NCBI RefSeq assembly: GCF_030486405.1
Contig: NZ_CP129613.1
Span: forward strand, 1,922,001-1,986,000
DNA from: Mycolicibacterium sp. HK-90
GTDB taxonomy: Bacteria; Actinomycetota; Actinomycetes; Mycobacteriales; Mycobacteriaceae
Length of the DNA stretch: 64,000 bases
Direction: 5' to 3'
Shown here: positions 1 through 8,664 of the stretch, piece by piece
Numbering within the stretch: the first letter of the stretch is position 1
Layout: each line of letters begins with the position of its first letter
Made by a program: the position numbers and the translations under genes
The notes under the pieces: model-generated
The model's input: the letters and a program-made list of their open reading frames with translations, nothing else
What the model was told of the DNA's origin: nothing
The model's database searches: none

Positions 1-205
1 ACCACACCGCGGTCGCGGCGATCTGCCCGTCGACCTCCACCATGTGCGCATAGGCCACCGGCCGGTCGCCGAAAAGTGCTGTGTGCATCTGCTTCTCGGT
101 GACAGTGCATTCGTCCGCGGCCCGTTCGAACTCGGCCAGCTCGCGGATCATCGCGGTGATCTCGACCTCGTCGCCCGGCCGCGCCCGGCGGATCAGCTCG
201 CTCAT
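1..205 (-). CDS. GNAT acetyltransferase, N-terminal part (runs off window)
   Basis: The ATG is at 205 on the minus strand, and the frame stays open to base 1, so only about 68 residues are seen. The start (MSELIRRARPGDEVEITAMI) is the usual first strand and helix of the GCN5-related acetyltransferase fold, and the last visible part (AYAHMVEVDGQIAATAVW) fits its central strands. The acetyl-CoA loop would lie outside the window. Its ATG overlaps the entC stop in an ATGA, so it is probably the third gene of a gpm2-entC-GNAT operon. By position it corresponds to Rv3216. The substrate cannot be told. Confidence 0.75.
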   Translation of the reverse strand, partial: MSELIRRARPGDEVEITAMIRELAEFERAADECTVTEKQMHTALFGDRPVAYAHMVEVDGQIAATAVW

Positions 206-1287
206 GTCGCCCCTAGTCCCGTCAGGATGGTCTTGAATTTCGTGGTGGTCTCGTCGACCTCGTCATCAGGATCGGATTCGGCGACAATACCGCCGCCGGC
301 ACTGGCCAGGGCCGTGCGCCGATCTGCCGACAGCACGGCGCAGCGGATCGACACCACCCAGCGTCCGTCGCCACTGCTGTCACACCAACCGACGGCCCCG
401 GCATAGAACCCGCGGTCGCCCTCCAACTCGCCGATCAGTGCCGCGGCGCGGTCGGTCGGAACGCCGCCGACCGCCGGGGTGGGATGTAGTGCGAGTGCGA
501 GATCGATTGCCGTGGTGCTCTTTTCGAGCAACCTGCCGACGACCGGGGTGCTCAGGTGCCACAGCGCGTCGGTGCCGTGCAACTCCGGTTCCTCGGCGAC
601 CCGCAAGTCCACGCACAACGGCTCCAGCGCCTGCCGCAACATGTCGACCACCAGCTGGTGTTCGTGGCGGTTCTTCGCCGAGGCCGCCAGTGCGGTGGCG
701 TTGGCCGCGTCGATCTTCGGGTCGGCAGAGCGTGGGGCCGAGCCGGCGAACGGCTGACAGATCACCGTCTCGCCGTCGCGGGCCACCAGTAATTCCGGAC
801 TCGCCCCCACCAGGGCGGTACCGGCGTGGTCGCCGCCCGCGGCAGACAGATCCGCCAGATAGACCGTGGCGGCCGGATCGGCATCGGCCAGCCTGCGCAG
901 CACGGTGCGCACGTCCCACGGGGAGTCCGCGGTCAACCGCAGGGCGCGGGCCAGCACCACCTTGTCGATCGGTATCCGCGGATCTCGCAGGCGCCGAATC
1001 GCTTCGGCCACCCGTTCGCGATGTACGGGCCCCGGTGGCAGGGTTTCGCGATGCAGCACCACCGGGAGTGGACCTGGCACCCATCCCGGTAGCGCGTCGG
1101 CGCGTCGAACCGACTCGGGCTCATACAGAGCGGCCGGTGCCGTCGAGTCGAATGGCAAGGCGCCCAGCACTATCGGCGTCCCTGCCCGCAGGGCCGCCTG
1201 GGCGTCGGCGATGTCGGCGAAGCCGGTGCGCACCCCCTGGGCCAGCACGGCACCGGTCGGCCCGGCCAGCACGAACGACGGGTTCAC
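202..1287 (-). CDS. entC: Isochorismate synthase EntC/MenF type
   Basis: Converts chorismate to isochorismate in the cytoplasm, feeding menaquinone or siderophore synthesis. The 361-aa product carries the chorismate-binding signatures: DKVVLARAL, then ASPELLV with QPFAGSAPR, HEHQLVVDM, LWHLSTPVVGRL, HPTPAVGG, and near the end GFYAGAVGW followed by ASAGGGIV. The frame is open 354 bases further upstream, but that part only mirrors gpm2 codons. The GTG at 1287 overlaps the gpm2 stop in a GTGA and gives a family-typical length. In mycobacteria mycobactin salicylate is made by MbtI, so menaquinone supply is the more likely role here; that is inference. Confidence 0.9.
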   Translation of the reverse strand: MNPSFVLAGPTGAVLAQGVRTGFADIADAQAALRAGTPIVLGALPFDSTAPAALYEPESVRRADALPGWVPGPLPVVLHRETLPPGPVHRERVAEAIRRLRDPRIPIDKVVLARALRLTADSPWDVRTVLRRLADADPAATVYLADLSAAGGDHAGTALVGASPELLVARDGETVICQPFAGSAPRSADPKIDAANATALAASAKNRHEHQLVVDMLRQALEPLCVDLRVAEEPELHGTDALWHLSTPVVGRLLEKSTTAIDLALALHPTPAVGGVPTDRAAALIGELEGDRGFYAGAVGWCDSSGDGRWVVSIRCAVLSADRRTALASAGGGIVAESDPDDEVDETTTKFKTILTGLGAT

Positions 1288-1895
1288 TGCGACAGACACG
1301 GGTTGGGGTGACCGGTCAGCCCGAGCGCGATGATCTGGCGCACGCCGTGCTCGAAACCGCACACCGCGAGCGACGCGGGCACCATCGACACCCGGATCCC
1401 CGCGGACACCGGCAGGTCGGCCCAGCGGGTCAGCACCGCGCGGGAGAAATGCCCGTGCCCGACGAAGACCACGTCCCGCGCGGGCAGATGCTGCAGCGCC
1501 AGGGCGACGGCCCGATCGGCGCGGGCACCGACGTCGGCCACACTCTCGCCGCCGGGGCAGCCGTGGGTCCACACCAGCCAATCGGGCACGCTCTGGCGGA
1601 TCTGCGGCGTGGTCAGCCCCTCGTAGTCGCCGTAATCCCACTCGGCCAGTACCGGGTTGACCTCATCGACGTGCAGGCCGGCCAGTTCGGCGGTGACCAG
1701 CGCGCGGCGCCGCGGGCTGCTGATCACCAGCGGATCGTTCAACTGCAACTCGGCCAGCGCGGGCCGCGCCAATGCGGCCTGTTGGCGCCCGGCGTCGGTG
1801 AGCTCCAACTCGGTGCGGCCGGTGTGCCTGCCGTCGGCCGACCACTCGGTCTCGCCGTGACGCAGCAGGATCAGGCGGTGCAGGCGGTCGCTCAC
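1284..1895 (-). CDS. gpm2: Histidine-phosphatase superfamily protein (Gpm2-like acid phosphatase)
   Basis: A 203-aa branch-1 histidine phosphatase. The RHGE motif, with the phospho-accepting His, lies at about residues 12-15; the second catalytic His is in VFVGHGHFSRAV, and EWDYGDYEGLT supplies the acid/base region. Although named after phosphoglycerate mutase, the M. tuberculosis counterpart Rv3214 was reported to act as an acid phosphatase, and the short length fits that. The GTG at 1895 is chosen because upstream codons show no family similarity. CAGAAT lies 7 bases before it, a weak -10, so the message may be leaderless. Followed directly by entC and the GNAT gene. Confidence 0.88.
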   Translation of the reverse strand: MSDRLHRLILLRHGETEWSADGRHTGRTELELTDAGRQQAALARPALAELQLNDPLVISSPRRRALVTAELAGLHVDEVNPVLAEWDYGDYEGLTTPQIRQSVPDWLVWTHGCPGGESVADVGARADRAVALALQHLPARDVVFVGHGHFSRAVLTRWADLPVSAGIRVSMVPASLAVCGFEHGVRQIIALGLTGHPNPCLSQ

Positions 1896-1953
1896 ACCGG
1901 CGATTCTGCCGCACGTCCCGGCAATGCTGTCGGGAGCGTGCTTGGATGAAGGT

Positions 1954-2751
1954 GTGACGCGAGTATTAGCGGTCGCCAATCAAAAGGGTGGGGTAGCCAA
2001 GACAACGACGGTGGCGTCGCTGGGGGCGGCAATGTCCGAGCAGGGGCGCCGGGTGTTGCTGGTGGATCTGGATCCGCAAGGCTGTCTGACGTTTTCGCTT
2101 GGCCACGACCCGGACAAGCTGCCGGTATCGGTGCACGAGGTGTTGCTCGGTGATGTCGAGCCAGGGGCCGCCCTGGTAGAGACGGCCGAAGGCATGACAC
2201 TGCTCCCGGCCAACATCGACCTGGCCGGCTCCGAAGCCATGCTGTTGATGCGGGCCGGGCGGGAGTATGCCCTCAAGCGGGCCCTCGCCAAGCTGGAATC
2301 CGATTTCGACGTGGTGATCATCGACTGCCCGCCGTCGCTGGGGGTGTTGACCCTCAACGGACTGACCGCCGCGAACGACGTGATCGTGCCGTTGCAGTGC
2401 GAAACGCTGGCACACCGCGGTGTCGGCCAGTTCCTGCGCACGATCTCCGACGTGCAGCAGATCACCAATCCCGAGCTGGCGCTGTTGGGTGCGCTGCCCA
2501 CGCTCTACGATTCGCGCACCACTCACAGCCGAGACGTGTTGCTCGATGTCGCCGACCGCTACGAGCTGCCGGTGCTGGCGCCGCCGATCCCGCGCACCGT
2601 CCGGTTCGCCGAGGCCAGCGCGTCGGGATCTTCGGTGCTGGCCGGCCGCAAGAGCAAGGGCGGGATCGCTTACCGCGAGTTGGCCCAGGCGCTGCTCAAA
2701 CACTGGAAGTCGGGCAAGAAACTGCCGACCTTCGCACCCGAGGTCGTGTAG
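1954..2751 (+). CDS. Orphan ParA/Soj-like ATPase
   Basis: A 265-aa P-loop ATPase of the ParA/MinD family. The deviant Walker A box is KGGVAKTTT at residues 11-19 (the usual KGGVGKTT has Gly where this has Ala). Walker A' is VLLVDLDPQG and Walker B is VVIIDCPPSLG. No parB or parS-like site is seen next to it, so it is not the chromosomal parAB pair, and its cargo is unknown. It matches Rv3213c in order and length. The start is taken as the GTG at 1954; an ATG at 1924 in the same frame is possible but has no ribosome site. Divergent from gpm2 with 58 bases between starts. Confidence 0.85.
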   Translation: MTRVLAVANQKGGVAKTTTVASLGAAMSEQGRRVLLVDLDPQGCLTFSLGHDPDKLPVSVHEVLLGDVEPGAALVETAEGMTLLPANIDLAGSEAMLLMRAGREYALKRALAKLESDFDVVIIDCPPSLGVLTLNGLTAANDVIVPLQCETLAHRGVGQFLRTISDVQQITNPELALLGALPTLYDSRTTHSRDVLLDVADRYELPVLAPPIPRTVRFAEASASGSSVLAGRKSKGGIAYRELAQALLKHWKSGKKLPTFAPEVV

Positions 2752-2764
2752 GCGCGGACGTGGC

Positions 2765-2795
2765 TTGACCTTGTCCCACGGGCAGACCTGATGCT
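2765..2795 (+). promoter_or_regulatory. Candidate promoter of the MerR-PP2C gene with 19-base spacer
   Basis: TTGACC (2765-2770) and GATGCT (2790-2795) are 19 bases apart, and the ATG follows 6 bases after the -10, so the transcript would be leaderless. A 19-base spacer is the hallmark of promoters that MerR proteins untwist, and the gene it serves starts with a MerR domain. A weak dyad (TGTCCC/GGGCA) lies in the spacer. Suggestive only. Confidence 0.4.
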
Positions 2796-2801
2796 GACGA
2801 C

Positions 2802-3878
2802 ATGAACGAAGAACTGCTGAGCATCGGGGAGTTCGCGGCCCAGACCGGATTGTCGGCCAAGATGCTGCGTTCCTATGCGGCCTCGGGAGCGTTGGTACCG
2901 GCCGCAGTCGACGAACTGACGGGGTACCGGTACTACGCCCGGGACCAGATTGCCCAGGCCCGCACGGTGGGGTTGCTCCGCGGCGCACAGATACCGGTCG
3001 CCGAGATCGCCGAATTCCTGGACCACCCGACCGAACAGCAACTGACTGCCTGGCGGACGGCGCTCGACGATGAATATGCGCACCGCCGTGCGGCACTCGG
3101 GGCGGTGCGGGGCGCGCTGCTCGCTCAAGCTTCTCCGTCGGCAGGGGGCCGTCGGACCGATGAGAGGACGATCTCCATGGCTTCGGTGTTGCGGGCCGCG
3201 ACGGCCACCGATCAGGGGCCGGTACGCGAGACGAATCAGGACGTGGCCCTCGCCGACGGCATTCTGTACGCGATCTCTGACGGTTTCGGCCCGGGTGGAG
3301 ACCAGGCCAGCCGGATCGCGGTGGAGGTACTGGCTGCGGCTTTCGCCGCCGCCCCGGATCGCGACGGGCTGATCGGCGCGGTGCAACAGGCCAACGAGCA
3401 GGTCTTCGCCCACGTCAGTGCCTCGGGCACGAGTTCGGGTGCGACGCTGACGCTGGTTGCGGTGTTCGGCGACGACCAGGGCGGGCCGATGGCGATCAAC
3501 ATCGGCGATTCGCCGCTGAACCGGATTCGCGACGGCGTCATGCGTCAGCTCACCGATGACCACAGCGTCTCGGGCGAGCTGGTGACTGCCGGTGAGCTCA
3601 CCCGCGAGGAGGCCCGGTTCCACCCGCATCGCCACCTGCTGACCCGGGCGCTGGGAATCGGCCCGAACATCCGGCCCGATCTGTTCGATCTCGACTGCCG
3701 TCCCGGCGACCGGTTACTGATCAGCAGTGACGGATTGTTCGCAGGTGCGGCCGATGCCGACATCGCCGCCGCGGCCAGCGATGCCGAACCGCAGGCCGCG
3801 GCGCAGCGGCTGGTCGACGTGGCCAACGCGGCCGGAGGCAGCGACAACACGACCGTGATCGTGATCGACATCGGCTGA
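2802..3878 (+). CDS. MerR DNA-binding domain fused to PP2C-type protein phosphatase
   Basis: A 358-aa two-domain protein. Residues about 5-75 are a MerR winged helix (LSIGEFAAQTGLSAKMLRSY, then YRYYARDQIAQA), followed by a short helix and a linker to about 125. Residues about 126-358 are a PP2C Ser/Thr phosphatase: GPVRETNQD, AISDGFGPGG with a metal-binding Asp, SGATLTLVAV, NIGDSPLNRI, LTDDHS, LISSDGLF and GGSDNTTVIV. The three metal Asp positions are present, so it is probably active. It may couple dephosphorylation to transcription, perhaps of its own gene. It sits 50 bases after the ParA gene. The N-terminal domain could instead be only a protein-binding relic. Confidence 0.82.
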   Translation: MNEELLSIGEFAAQTGLSAKMLRSYAASGALVPAAVDELTGYRYYARDQIAQARTVGLLRGAQIPVAEIAEFLDHPTEQQLTAWRTALDDEYAHRRAALGAVRGALLAQASPSAGGRRTDERTISMASVLRAATATDQGPVRETNQDVALADGILYAISDGFGPGGDQASRIAVEVLAAAFAAAPDRDGLIGAVQQANEQVFAHVSASGTSSGATLTLVAVFGDDQGGPMAINIGDSPLNRIRDGVMRQLTDDHSVSGELVTAGELTREEARFHPHRHLLTRALGIGPNIRPDLFDLDCRPGDRLLISSDGLFAGAADADIAAAASDAEPQAAAQRLVDVANAAGGSDNTTVIVIDIG

Positions 3879-3902
3879 CGGCCGCTCCCCGGCGCTATGG
3901 GT

Positions 3903-5129
3903 TCAGGCTGCGCCCAGGGCGACCAGCTCCGTGCCGCGCTGTTCGAGCACGGTGTCACCGGCCACCGCCGGCACCACGGGCGACACACTGGGTGTGCGCG
4001 GTAGGGCGATGTGGCGCTGTCCGGCTCCGCTCTCCGCGTCGAAGATGTCGTAGCCGTCGTTCACCGGCACCAGCAGTTGGCCGGCCATCACGGTGGCGGG
4101 TCCGACGGGCAGGTGCGGCCCCGACGGGCTGACGGTGAACTTGTAGCGCAGTCCCGAACCCCCGGTGGTGCCGAACACCAGCACCGAGTCACCGGTCCAC
4201 CAGGTGATCAGGTCACCGGCGCGCGTGGTGGTCGACTGCGGCGCGGCCGGCTTGGCCAGCGGCAGACTGGCCAGGGTTTTTCCGGTTTCGTCGATGATGT
4301 TCACCGCGGGCCTGGGGGTGGGCAGGTAGACCGCGGTCGTGGTGCCCGACACGGCGACCACCTGGGCGCCGGATTCGTCGGTGATGTCCTGTAGTTCGAC
4401 GTTGCGCACCTCGGGGGTGTCCTCTTCGTCGGCCGGGCGGAGCAGCGTCAGCCGCACGTACTTGCTCTTCGGGCACGACTCCAGCACCGACACCGCAGAG
4501 GAACTCGCCGCCGCCGACAGCTGGCGGCATATCGGTGAGGCCGGCACGCCGGGCTTGATGCGGGCGTCCAGGGCGCCGTAGGACAGCATCCGGACCATGT
4601 CGGAGCGCCACAGCTCGAGGCGACTGTCCCCGGCCGACAGCACCGTGGTGCCGTCGGAGGACAACTGGACCTCGGGGTCGGCGTAGGCGGTGCGCGCGGG
4701 GCCCCGTCGGCCGGTCTTGCCGTCGACGGTGCTGACCTGCCCGCAACCGCGGACGTCCGGATACACCGCGACGGCGTACTGATACACCGAGGTCACACCG
4801 CACAGTTCGAGGTCACGGGCATAGCTCCACAACACCGCGCCGCTGACTGGATCGCGGCCGTTGACGGTGGAGCCGTCGCCGGTCACCACGGACCCTCCGG
4901 CGAGCACCGGCTGGGTGGTCTTGGGGCTGCTGACCGACCACAGCTGTTGCAGCCCGGCCGGCACCTCGCGGGCCGGGGTCAGATAGGGAACCGGTGCGGC
5001 GGCGGGCCGGCTGATGGTGGCCCGCGCATCACTGGTCCACCAGATCAGCCCCGCGGCCAGCGCGACGATCGCGACGATTGCCGCCGCGGCAGCCATGTCG
5101 CCGCGGGTGCGGCGTTCGGGTTTGACCAT
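3903..5129 (-). CDS. Membrane-anchored beta-propeller-like protein (Rv3212 type)
   Basis: A 408-aa protein with one N-terminal membrane helix (about residues 12-32, ending LIWWTSDAR) and a large outer domain. The outer part repeats short blade-like units (LAGGSVVTGDG, GRDPVSGAVLWSYARD, VYPDVRGCGQVSTVDGKTG) typical of PQQ-like beta-propellers, so it is probably an extracytoplasmic ligand- or protein-binding propeller. Several Cys (ELCGVTS, RGCGQV, PICRQL, SCPKS) could form disulfides. No catalytic residues are recognised and the function is unknown. It is convergent with the MerR-PP2C gene (24-base gap), and rhlE ends 18 bases from its start on the same strand, suggesting co-transcription after rhlE. 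Confidence 0.75.
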   Translation of the reverse strand: MVKPERRTRGDMAAAAAIVAIVALAAGLIWWTSDARATISRPAAAPVPYLTPAREVPAGLQQLWSVSSPKTTQPVLAGGSVVTGDGSTVNGRDPVSGAVLWSYARDLELCGVTSVYQYAVAVYPDVRGCGQVSTVDGKTGRRGPARTAYADPEVQLSSDGTTVLSAGDSRLELWRSDMVRMLSYGALDARIKPGVPASPICRQLSAAASSSAVSVLESCPKSKYVRLTLLRPADEEDTPEVRNVELQDITDESGAQVVAVSGTTTAVYLPTPRPAVNIIDETGKTLASLPLAKPAAPQSTTTRAGDLITWWTGDSVLVFGTTGGSGLRYKFTVSPSGPHLPVGPATVMAGQLLVPVNDGYDIFDAESGAGQRHIALPRTPSVSPVVPAVAGDTVLEQRGTELVALGAA

Positions 5130-5147
5130 CGACTCGGCGAGCGCCGG

Positions 5148-6653
5148 TCAGCCGGCCGTCGCGGTCTCGGTCTTGCGGGGACGACGCCGGCGACGGCGGC
5201 GCCCGTTGGTCGAGGCCTCACCCGCGGCGTCCGTATCGGTCACCGGGGTGGCATCGGCGCTGTCCTGCGCCGGTGCCGCGGTGCCCTCGGGATGTCCGGT
5301 GGCCGACTCGCCGCCGCGGGTACGCCGGCGGGTGCGGGTCCTGGTCCGGGCCGGCCGGTCCGCCGAATCCGCCGAGGAGATGCGCTTCTCGTCGCTGCTG
5401 CGTTTGGTGGCGGCCTTGGCCTTGCGGGGCTCGCCGATGGTGCCCGTGGCGTCGGCCGGAATACCGAGCTCTTCGTAGATATGCGGTGAGCTGGAATAGG
5501 TTTCGGCTGGATCGGGGCAGTTCAGGCTCAGTGCCTTGTCGATCATTTCCCACCGCCCCAGTTCGTCCCAGTCGACCAGGGTGATGGCGACACCGGTCTT
5601 GCCGGCACGGCCGGTGCGGCCGATGCGGTGCACGTAGGCCTGCTCGTCCTCGGGGCACTGGTAGTTGATGACGTGCGTGACGTCGTCGATGTCGATACCG
5701 CGAGCGGCGACATCCGTCGCGACCAGCACGTCGACGGCTCCGGTCCGGAACGACTTCAGGGCCTTCTCGCGGGCACCCTGGCCGAGGTCGCCGTGCACGG
5801 CGTCGACCTTGAACCCCCGCTCGGCAAGCTCGTCGGACACCTTCTGTGCGGTGCGCTTGGTGCGGGTGAAGATCATCGTGGCGCCGCGGCCCTCGGCCTG
5901 CAGGATCCGGCTCACCAGTTCGGACTTGTCCAGGGCGTGCGCCCGATAGGCGAACTGCTCGGTGGTGTCGTGGGTGGCCGCCGAATGAGGAGCCTCGGCC
6001 CGGATGTGGGTCGGCTGGTTCATGAACGTGCGAGCCAGCGTGATGATCGGGTCGGGCATGGTGGCCGAGAACAGCATCGACTGGCGATCGTCGGGGGTCA
6101 GCCGCAGGATGCGCTCGATGTCGGGCAGGAAGCCCAGGTCCAGCATCTCGTCGGCTTCGTCGAGCACCAGCACGGACAGTCCGCCCAGCTGAAGGTGACC
6201 CTGCTGGGCCAGGTCGAGCAGGCGGCCCGGGGTGCCGACGACGACGTCGACGCCCTTGCGCAGCGCCTCGATCTGCGGCTCGTAGGGACGGCCACCGTAG
6301 ATCGAGGTCACGGAGAACTTGCGGTCGGTGGTGGTCAGGAACTTGGCTGCTCCGGCGAGGTCGTCGTAGACCTGCAGACACAGTTCGCGGGTGGGCACCA
6401 CGATCAAGGCCCGGGGAGTGCCGTTGAGCGGGCGGGTCTCGTCGGTGGAGACCCGGTGCAGCAGCGGGATACCGAAGGCATAGGTCTTGCCCATGCCGGT
6501 GCGGGCCTGACCGATCAGGTCGTCGCCGGCAAGTGCCAGCGGGAGGGTCAGTTCCTGGATGGCAAAGGGGTGTTCGATACCGGTTTCGCGGAGTGCCCGG
6601 ACGATTTCGTCGCGGACGCCGAGCTCGGCAAACGTTTTATTTACATGAGTCAT
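5148..6653 (-). CDS. rhlE: DEAD-box RNA helicase RhlE
   Basis: A 501-aa ATP-dependent RNA helicase acting on structured RNA or ribosome precursors. Seen in order: Q motif (FAELGV...IEHPFAIQ), motif I ARTGMGKT, PTRELC, GGRPYEPQ, TPGRLLDL, the DEAD box VLDEADEML, SAT, IIFTRTKRT-type motif IV, ARGIDIDDV and HRIGRTGRAGKTG. After about residue 400 comes a disordered Arg/Lys-rich tail (RTRTRRRTRGG, RRRRRRRPRKT), likely for RNA binding. The ATG at 6653 (MTHVNKTFAEL) gives the family start; frames upstream to 6875 are open but unrelated, and an ATG at 6699 is an alternative. Matches Rv3211. Confidence 0.93.
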   Translation of the reverse strand: MTHVNKTFAELGVRDEIVRALRETGIEHPFAIQELTLPLALAGDDLIGQARTGMGKTYAFGIPLLHRVSTDETRPLNGTPRALIVVPTRELCLQVYDDLAGAAKFLTTTDRKFSVTSIYGGRPYEPQIEALRKGVDVVVGTPGRLLDLAQQGHLQLGGLSVLVLDEADEMLDLGFLPDIERILRLTPDDRQSMLFSATMPDPIITLARTFMNQPTHIRAEAPHSAATHDTTEQFAYRAHALDKSELVSRILQAEGRGATMIFTRTKRTAQKVSDELAERGFKVDAVHGDLGQGAREKALKSFRTGAVDVLVATDVAARGIDIDDVTHVINYQCPEDEQAYVHRIGRTGRAGKTGVAITLVDWDELGRWEMIDKALSLNCPDPAETYSSSPHIYEELGIPADATGTIGEPRKAKAATKRSSDEKRISSADSADRPARTRTRTRRRTRGGESATGHPEGTAAPAQDSADATPVTDTDAAGEASTNGRRRRRRRPRKTETATAG

Positions 6654-6935
6654 GGTTGGGGGAGGTGGCCTTTCACTGTCAAACCTCATGGGCATCCAGC
6701 GCACACGGAGTCTGACGATGAGACGGTCGGGTTCGCCCGGATACGGCTCGTATCCGTCGGCGCTGCCGATCCGCTGGGCCCAGCTCCACCGGGCGGGCCA
6801 ACTGCGTGCACGCACATTTCCTGGTAGCGGTTCGGGCGCTGAAACAGTCGGCTCGAAGCCGTTACCATCTGCCATTGTAGCTGGTCGCGGGATCTGGGCC
6901 GATTTGCCAGCCGATCACGGGGTCCCGATGGCGTC

Positions 6936-6941
6936 TAGAGT
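6936..6941 (+). promoter_or_regulatory. -10 element TAGAGT, probable leaderless start
   Basis: TAGAGT ends 7 bases before the ATG at 6949, which itself lacks a ribosome site. This spacing places transcription start on or next to the start codon. Confidence 0.5.
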
Positions 6942-6948
6942 TGGCCTC

Positions 6949-7647
6949 ATGAATTCCCCTCAGCCTGCTGCACAAGAGATCGCCGAACCGGTCGATTCGG
7001 GCGTGAAGGCGGATCATCCGGGGGTCAACGAGTTGTTCGCCGTACTGGCCTACGGGGAAGTCGCGGCGTTCTACCGGCTCACCGACGAGGCGCGCATGGC
7101 CCCGAATCTGCGCGGCCGGATCAACATGGCGAGCATGGCCGCCGCGGAGATGGGCCACTACGAGTTGTTGCGGGATGCCTTGGAGCGCAGGGGAGTTGAC
7201 GTTGTCCCGGCGATGACGAACTATGCCACGGCGTTGGAGAACTACCACCGGATGACCACGCCGAGCACGTGGTTGGAGGCGTTGGTCAAGACCTATATCG
7301 GCGACGCGCTGGCCGCGGACTTCTATCTCGAGATCGCCGACGCGCTGCCCGAGGAAGTGGCGGGCGTGGTGCGGGCGGTGCTGTCCGAAACCGGCCACTC
7401 ACAGTTCGTGGTTGCCGAGGTTCGCGCGGCGGTGACGGCCAGCGATCGTCAGCGGCATCGGCTGGCGCTGTGGGCGCGTCGTCTGCTCGGCGAGGCGGTC
7501 ACCCAGGCGCAGTACGTGCTGGCCGATCACGACGAGCTCGTCGACCTGGTGATGTCCAGTGGCGAGGGTCTGACCCAACTCGCCGAGTTCTTCGGCCGGC
7601 TTCAGAGCACCCACCAGTCCCGCATGCAGGAACTGGGCCTGGCCTGA
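6949..7647 (+). CDS. Ferritin-like fold protein (Rv3210c type)
   Basis: A 232-aa all-helical protein with ferritin-like iron-ligand spacing: GEVAAFYRLTDEA and MAAAEMGHYELL in the first pair of helices, then GDALAADFYLEIAD and SETGHSQFVVAEV in the second. The E-x-G/N-H-Y-E and E-x-G-H patterns suggest a di-iron site as in MiaE-like hydroxylases or rubrerythrin relatives. The substrate is unknown; hydroxylation or iron handling is only a guess. The start at 6949 gives a length near the M. tuberculosis homologue. Divergent from rhlE. Confidence 0.75.
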   Translation: MNSPQPAAQEIAEPVDSGVKADHPGVNELFAVLAYGEVAAFYRLTDEARMAPNLRGRINMASMAAAEMGHYELLRDALERRGVDVVPAMTNYATALENYHRMTTPSTWLEALVKTYIGDALAADFYLEIADALPEEVAGVVRAVLSETGHSQFVVAEVRAAVTASDRQRHRLALWARRLLGEAVTQAQYVLADHDELVDLVMSSGEGLTQLAEFFGRLQSTHQSRMQELGLA

Positions 7648-7659
7648 CGCCAGGCCCAG
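7633..7659. terminator. Bidirectional hairpin between convergent genes
   Basis: Perfect 11-base stem (CTGGGCCTGGC and its complement) with a 5-base loop that contains the stop codon of the ferritin-like gene. It lies between genes ending at 7647 and 7665, with no T-run on either side. Confidence 0.6.
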
Positions 7660-7664
7660 CCGCA

Positions 7665-8435
7665 TCACTGCGTGCAGGTGGTGATCATGGAGTTGTTGGC
7701 CTGCGAGACGAGCACCGCGCCCGACGCGTCGGTGATCGTGCAGTTGAGCTGACCGGCGACGCTGGTCGCGGTCACCGACTTGAGCGTCACGCCCGGGTTC
7801 AGCACCACCATCTTGGTCCAGGGCAGCGCGACGTTGAACTCGGTCTGAAGGGCGCCTTGGGCGTCGGTGTAGACGATGGTCACCAGGTCGATGAGCTGCC
7901 GGTTTCCGGTCACCTGGTAGGTGACGGCGTTCGGGTTCGCATTCGGGGCGGGCGGGGCCGCCACGGCAGGGGGCGCGGCGGGCTCGGGAGCCGCGGTTGC
8001 GCTGGGCGCCGGGGTCACCGTGGTCACCGTCTCGGGTGAGAGGGGAGCGGTCGCGCGCGGCGGGGCCGCTGGTCGGGAGGTGGCGTCCTGTGCCGGCTGT
8101 GTGGTCTGCGTCGGCGCGGCCGGCGAGGTCAGGGTGGCCGAGACCGAGCCGCTGTCCCCGCCGCCGAGGATGACCACGGTGCAGATCACCGCGACCAGCA
8201 GGATCGCGCCGGCCACGGCGGCCACCCAGATCCAGCGGCGGTCGATCGGGTCCTCGTAGAACACCACCTCGTCGTCGTAGTCGGCGTCGTATTCGGCGTC
8301 CGGATCGGCGGGGTAGTCGGACCGGTAGTCGGTCTTGTAGTCGGGGGTGTACCCGGCGTACCCGCCGGGCTCATACGGGTGGTCCCCGAAGCGCTCGGTC
8401 GGCGTGGTGTCGTATGGCGAATAGTGCCTGGTCAT
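7665..8435 (-). CDS. MmpS-like membrane protein with Pro/Thr-rich linker
   Basis: A 256-aa single-pass protein. Residues 1-65 are an acidic, Tyr/Asp-rich cytoplasmic tail; about 67-90 form the membrane helix (WIWVAAVAGAILLVAVICTV). Next comes a Pro/Ala/Thr-rich stalk, and the last 90 residues resemble the periplasmic MmpS beta-sandwich (VTYQVTGN, LIDLVTIVYTDAQG, FNVALPWTKMVVL, VAGQLNCTITD). No mmpL is adjacent, so it is an orphan. Two Cys in the outer domain (NCTITD and TTCTQ) may form a disulfide. Corresponds to Rv3209, described as Thr/Pro-rich. Confidence 0.75.
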   Translation of the reverse strand: MTRHYSPYDTTPTERFGDHPYEPGGYAGYTPDYKTDYRSDYPADPDAEYDADYDDEVVFYEDPIDRRWIWVAAVAGAILLVAVICTVVILGGGDSGSVSATLTSPAAPTQTTQPAQDATSRPAAPPRATAPLSPETVTTVTPAPSATAAPEPAAPPAVAAPPAPNANPNAVTYQVTGNRQLIDLVTIVYTDAQGALQTEFNVALPWTKMVVLNPGVTLKSVTATSVAGQLNCTITDASGAVLVSQANNSMITTCTQ

Positions 8436-8664
8436 GGTGCCGTCCCAGTCGTCTCGTCCAATGTCGGCCCTGATGCTATCGAGGCAAAAGTGACGGATGA
8501 GGTTGAGCGCGGGGCGTGTCGGTCACGGTCCGGACTCGGTTCGGCATCTGCGTTTCGCGCACGGCGTATCCCGGTGCCGCCCCGCTGGCGGCGGCCGGGT
8601 GCGGCCGTCCACTAGCCTGCTCAGGGAAGTCGACAACGACGTGAGAAAGAAAGAAGGGTCCAGC

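Noticed and set aside
3903..5129. Considered as a PQQ-dependent dehydrogenase
   Set aside because: No PQQ-ligand or heme motifs are seen; only the propeller-like repeat spacing, so no enzymatic call is made.
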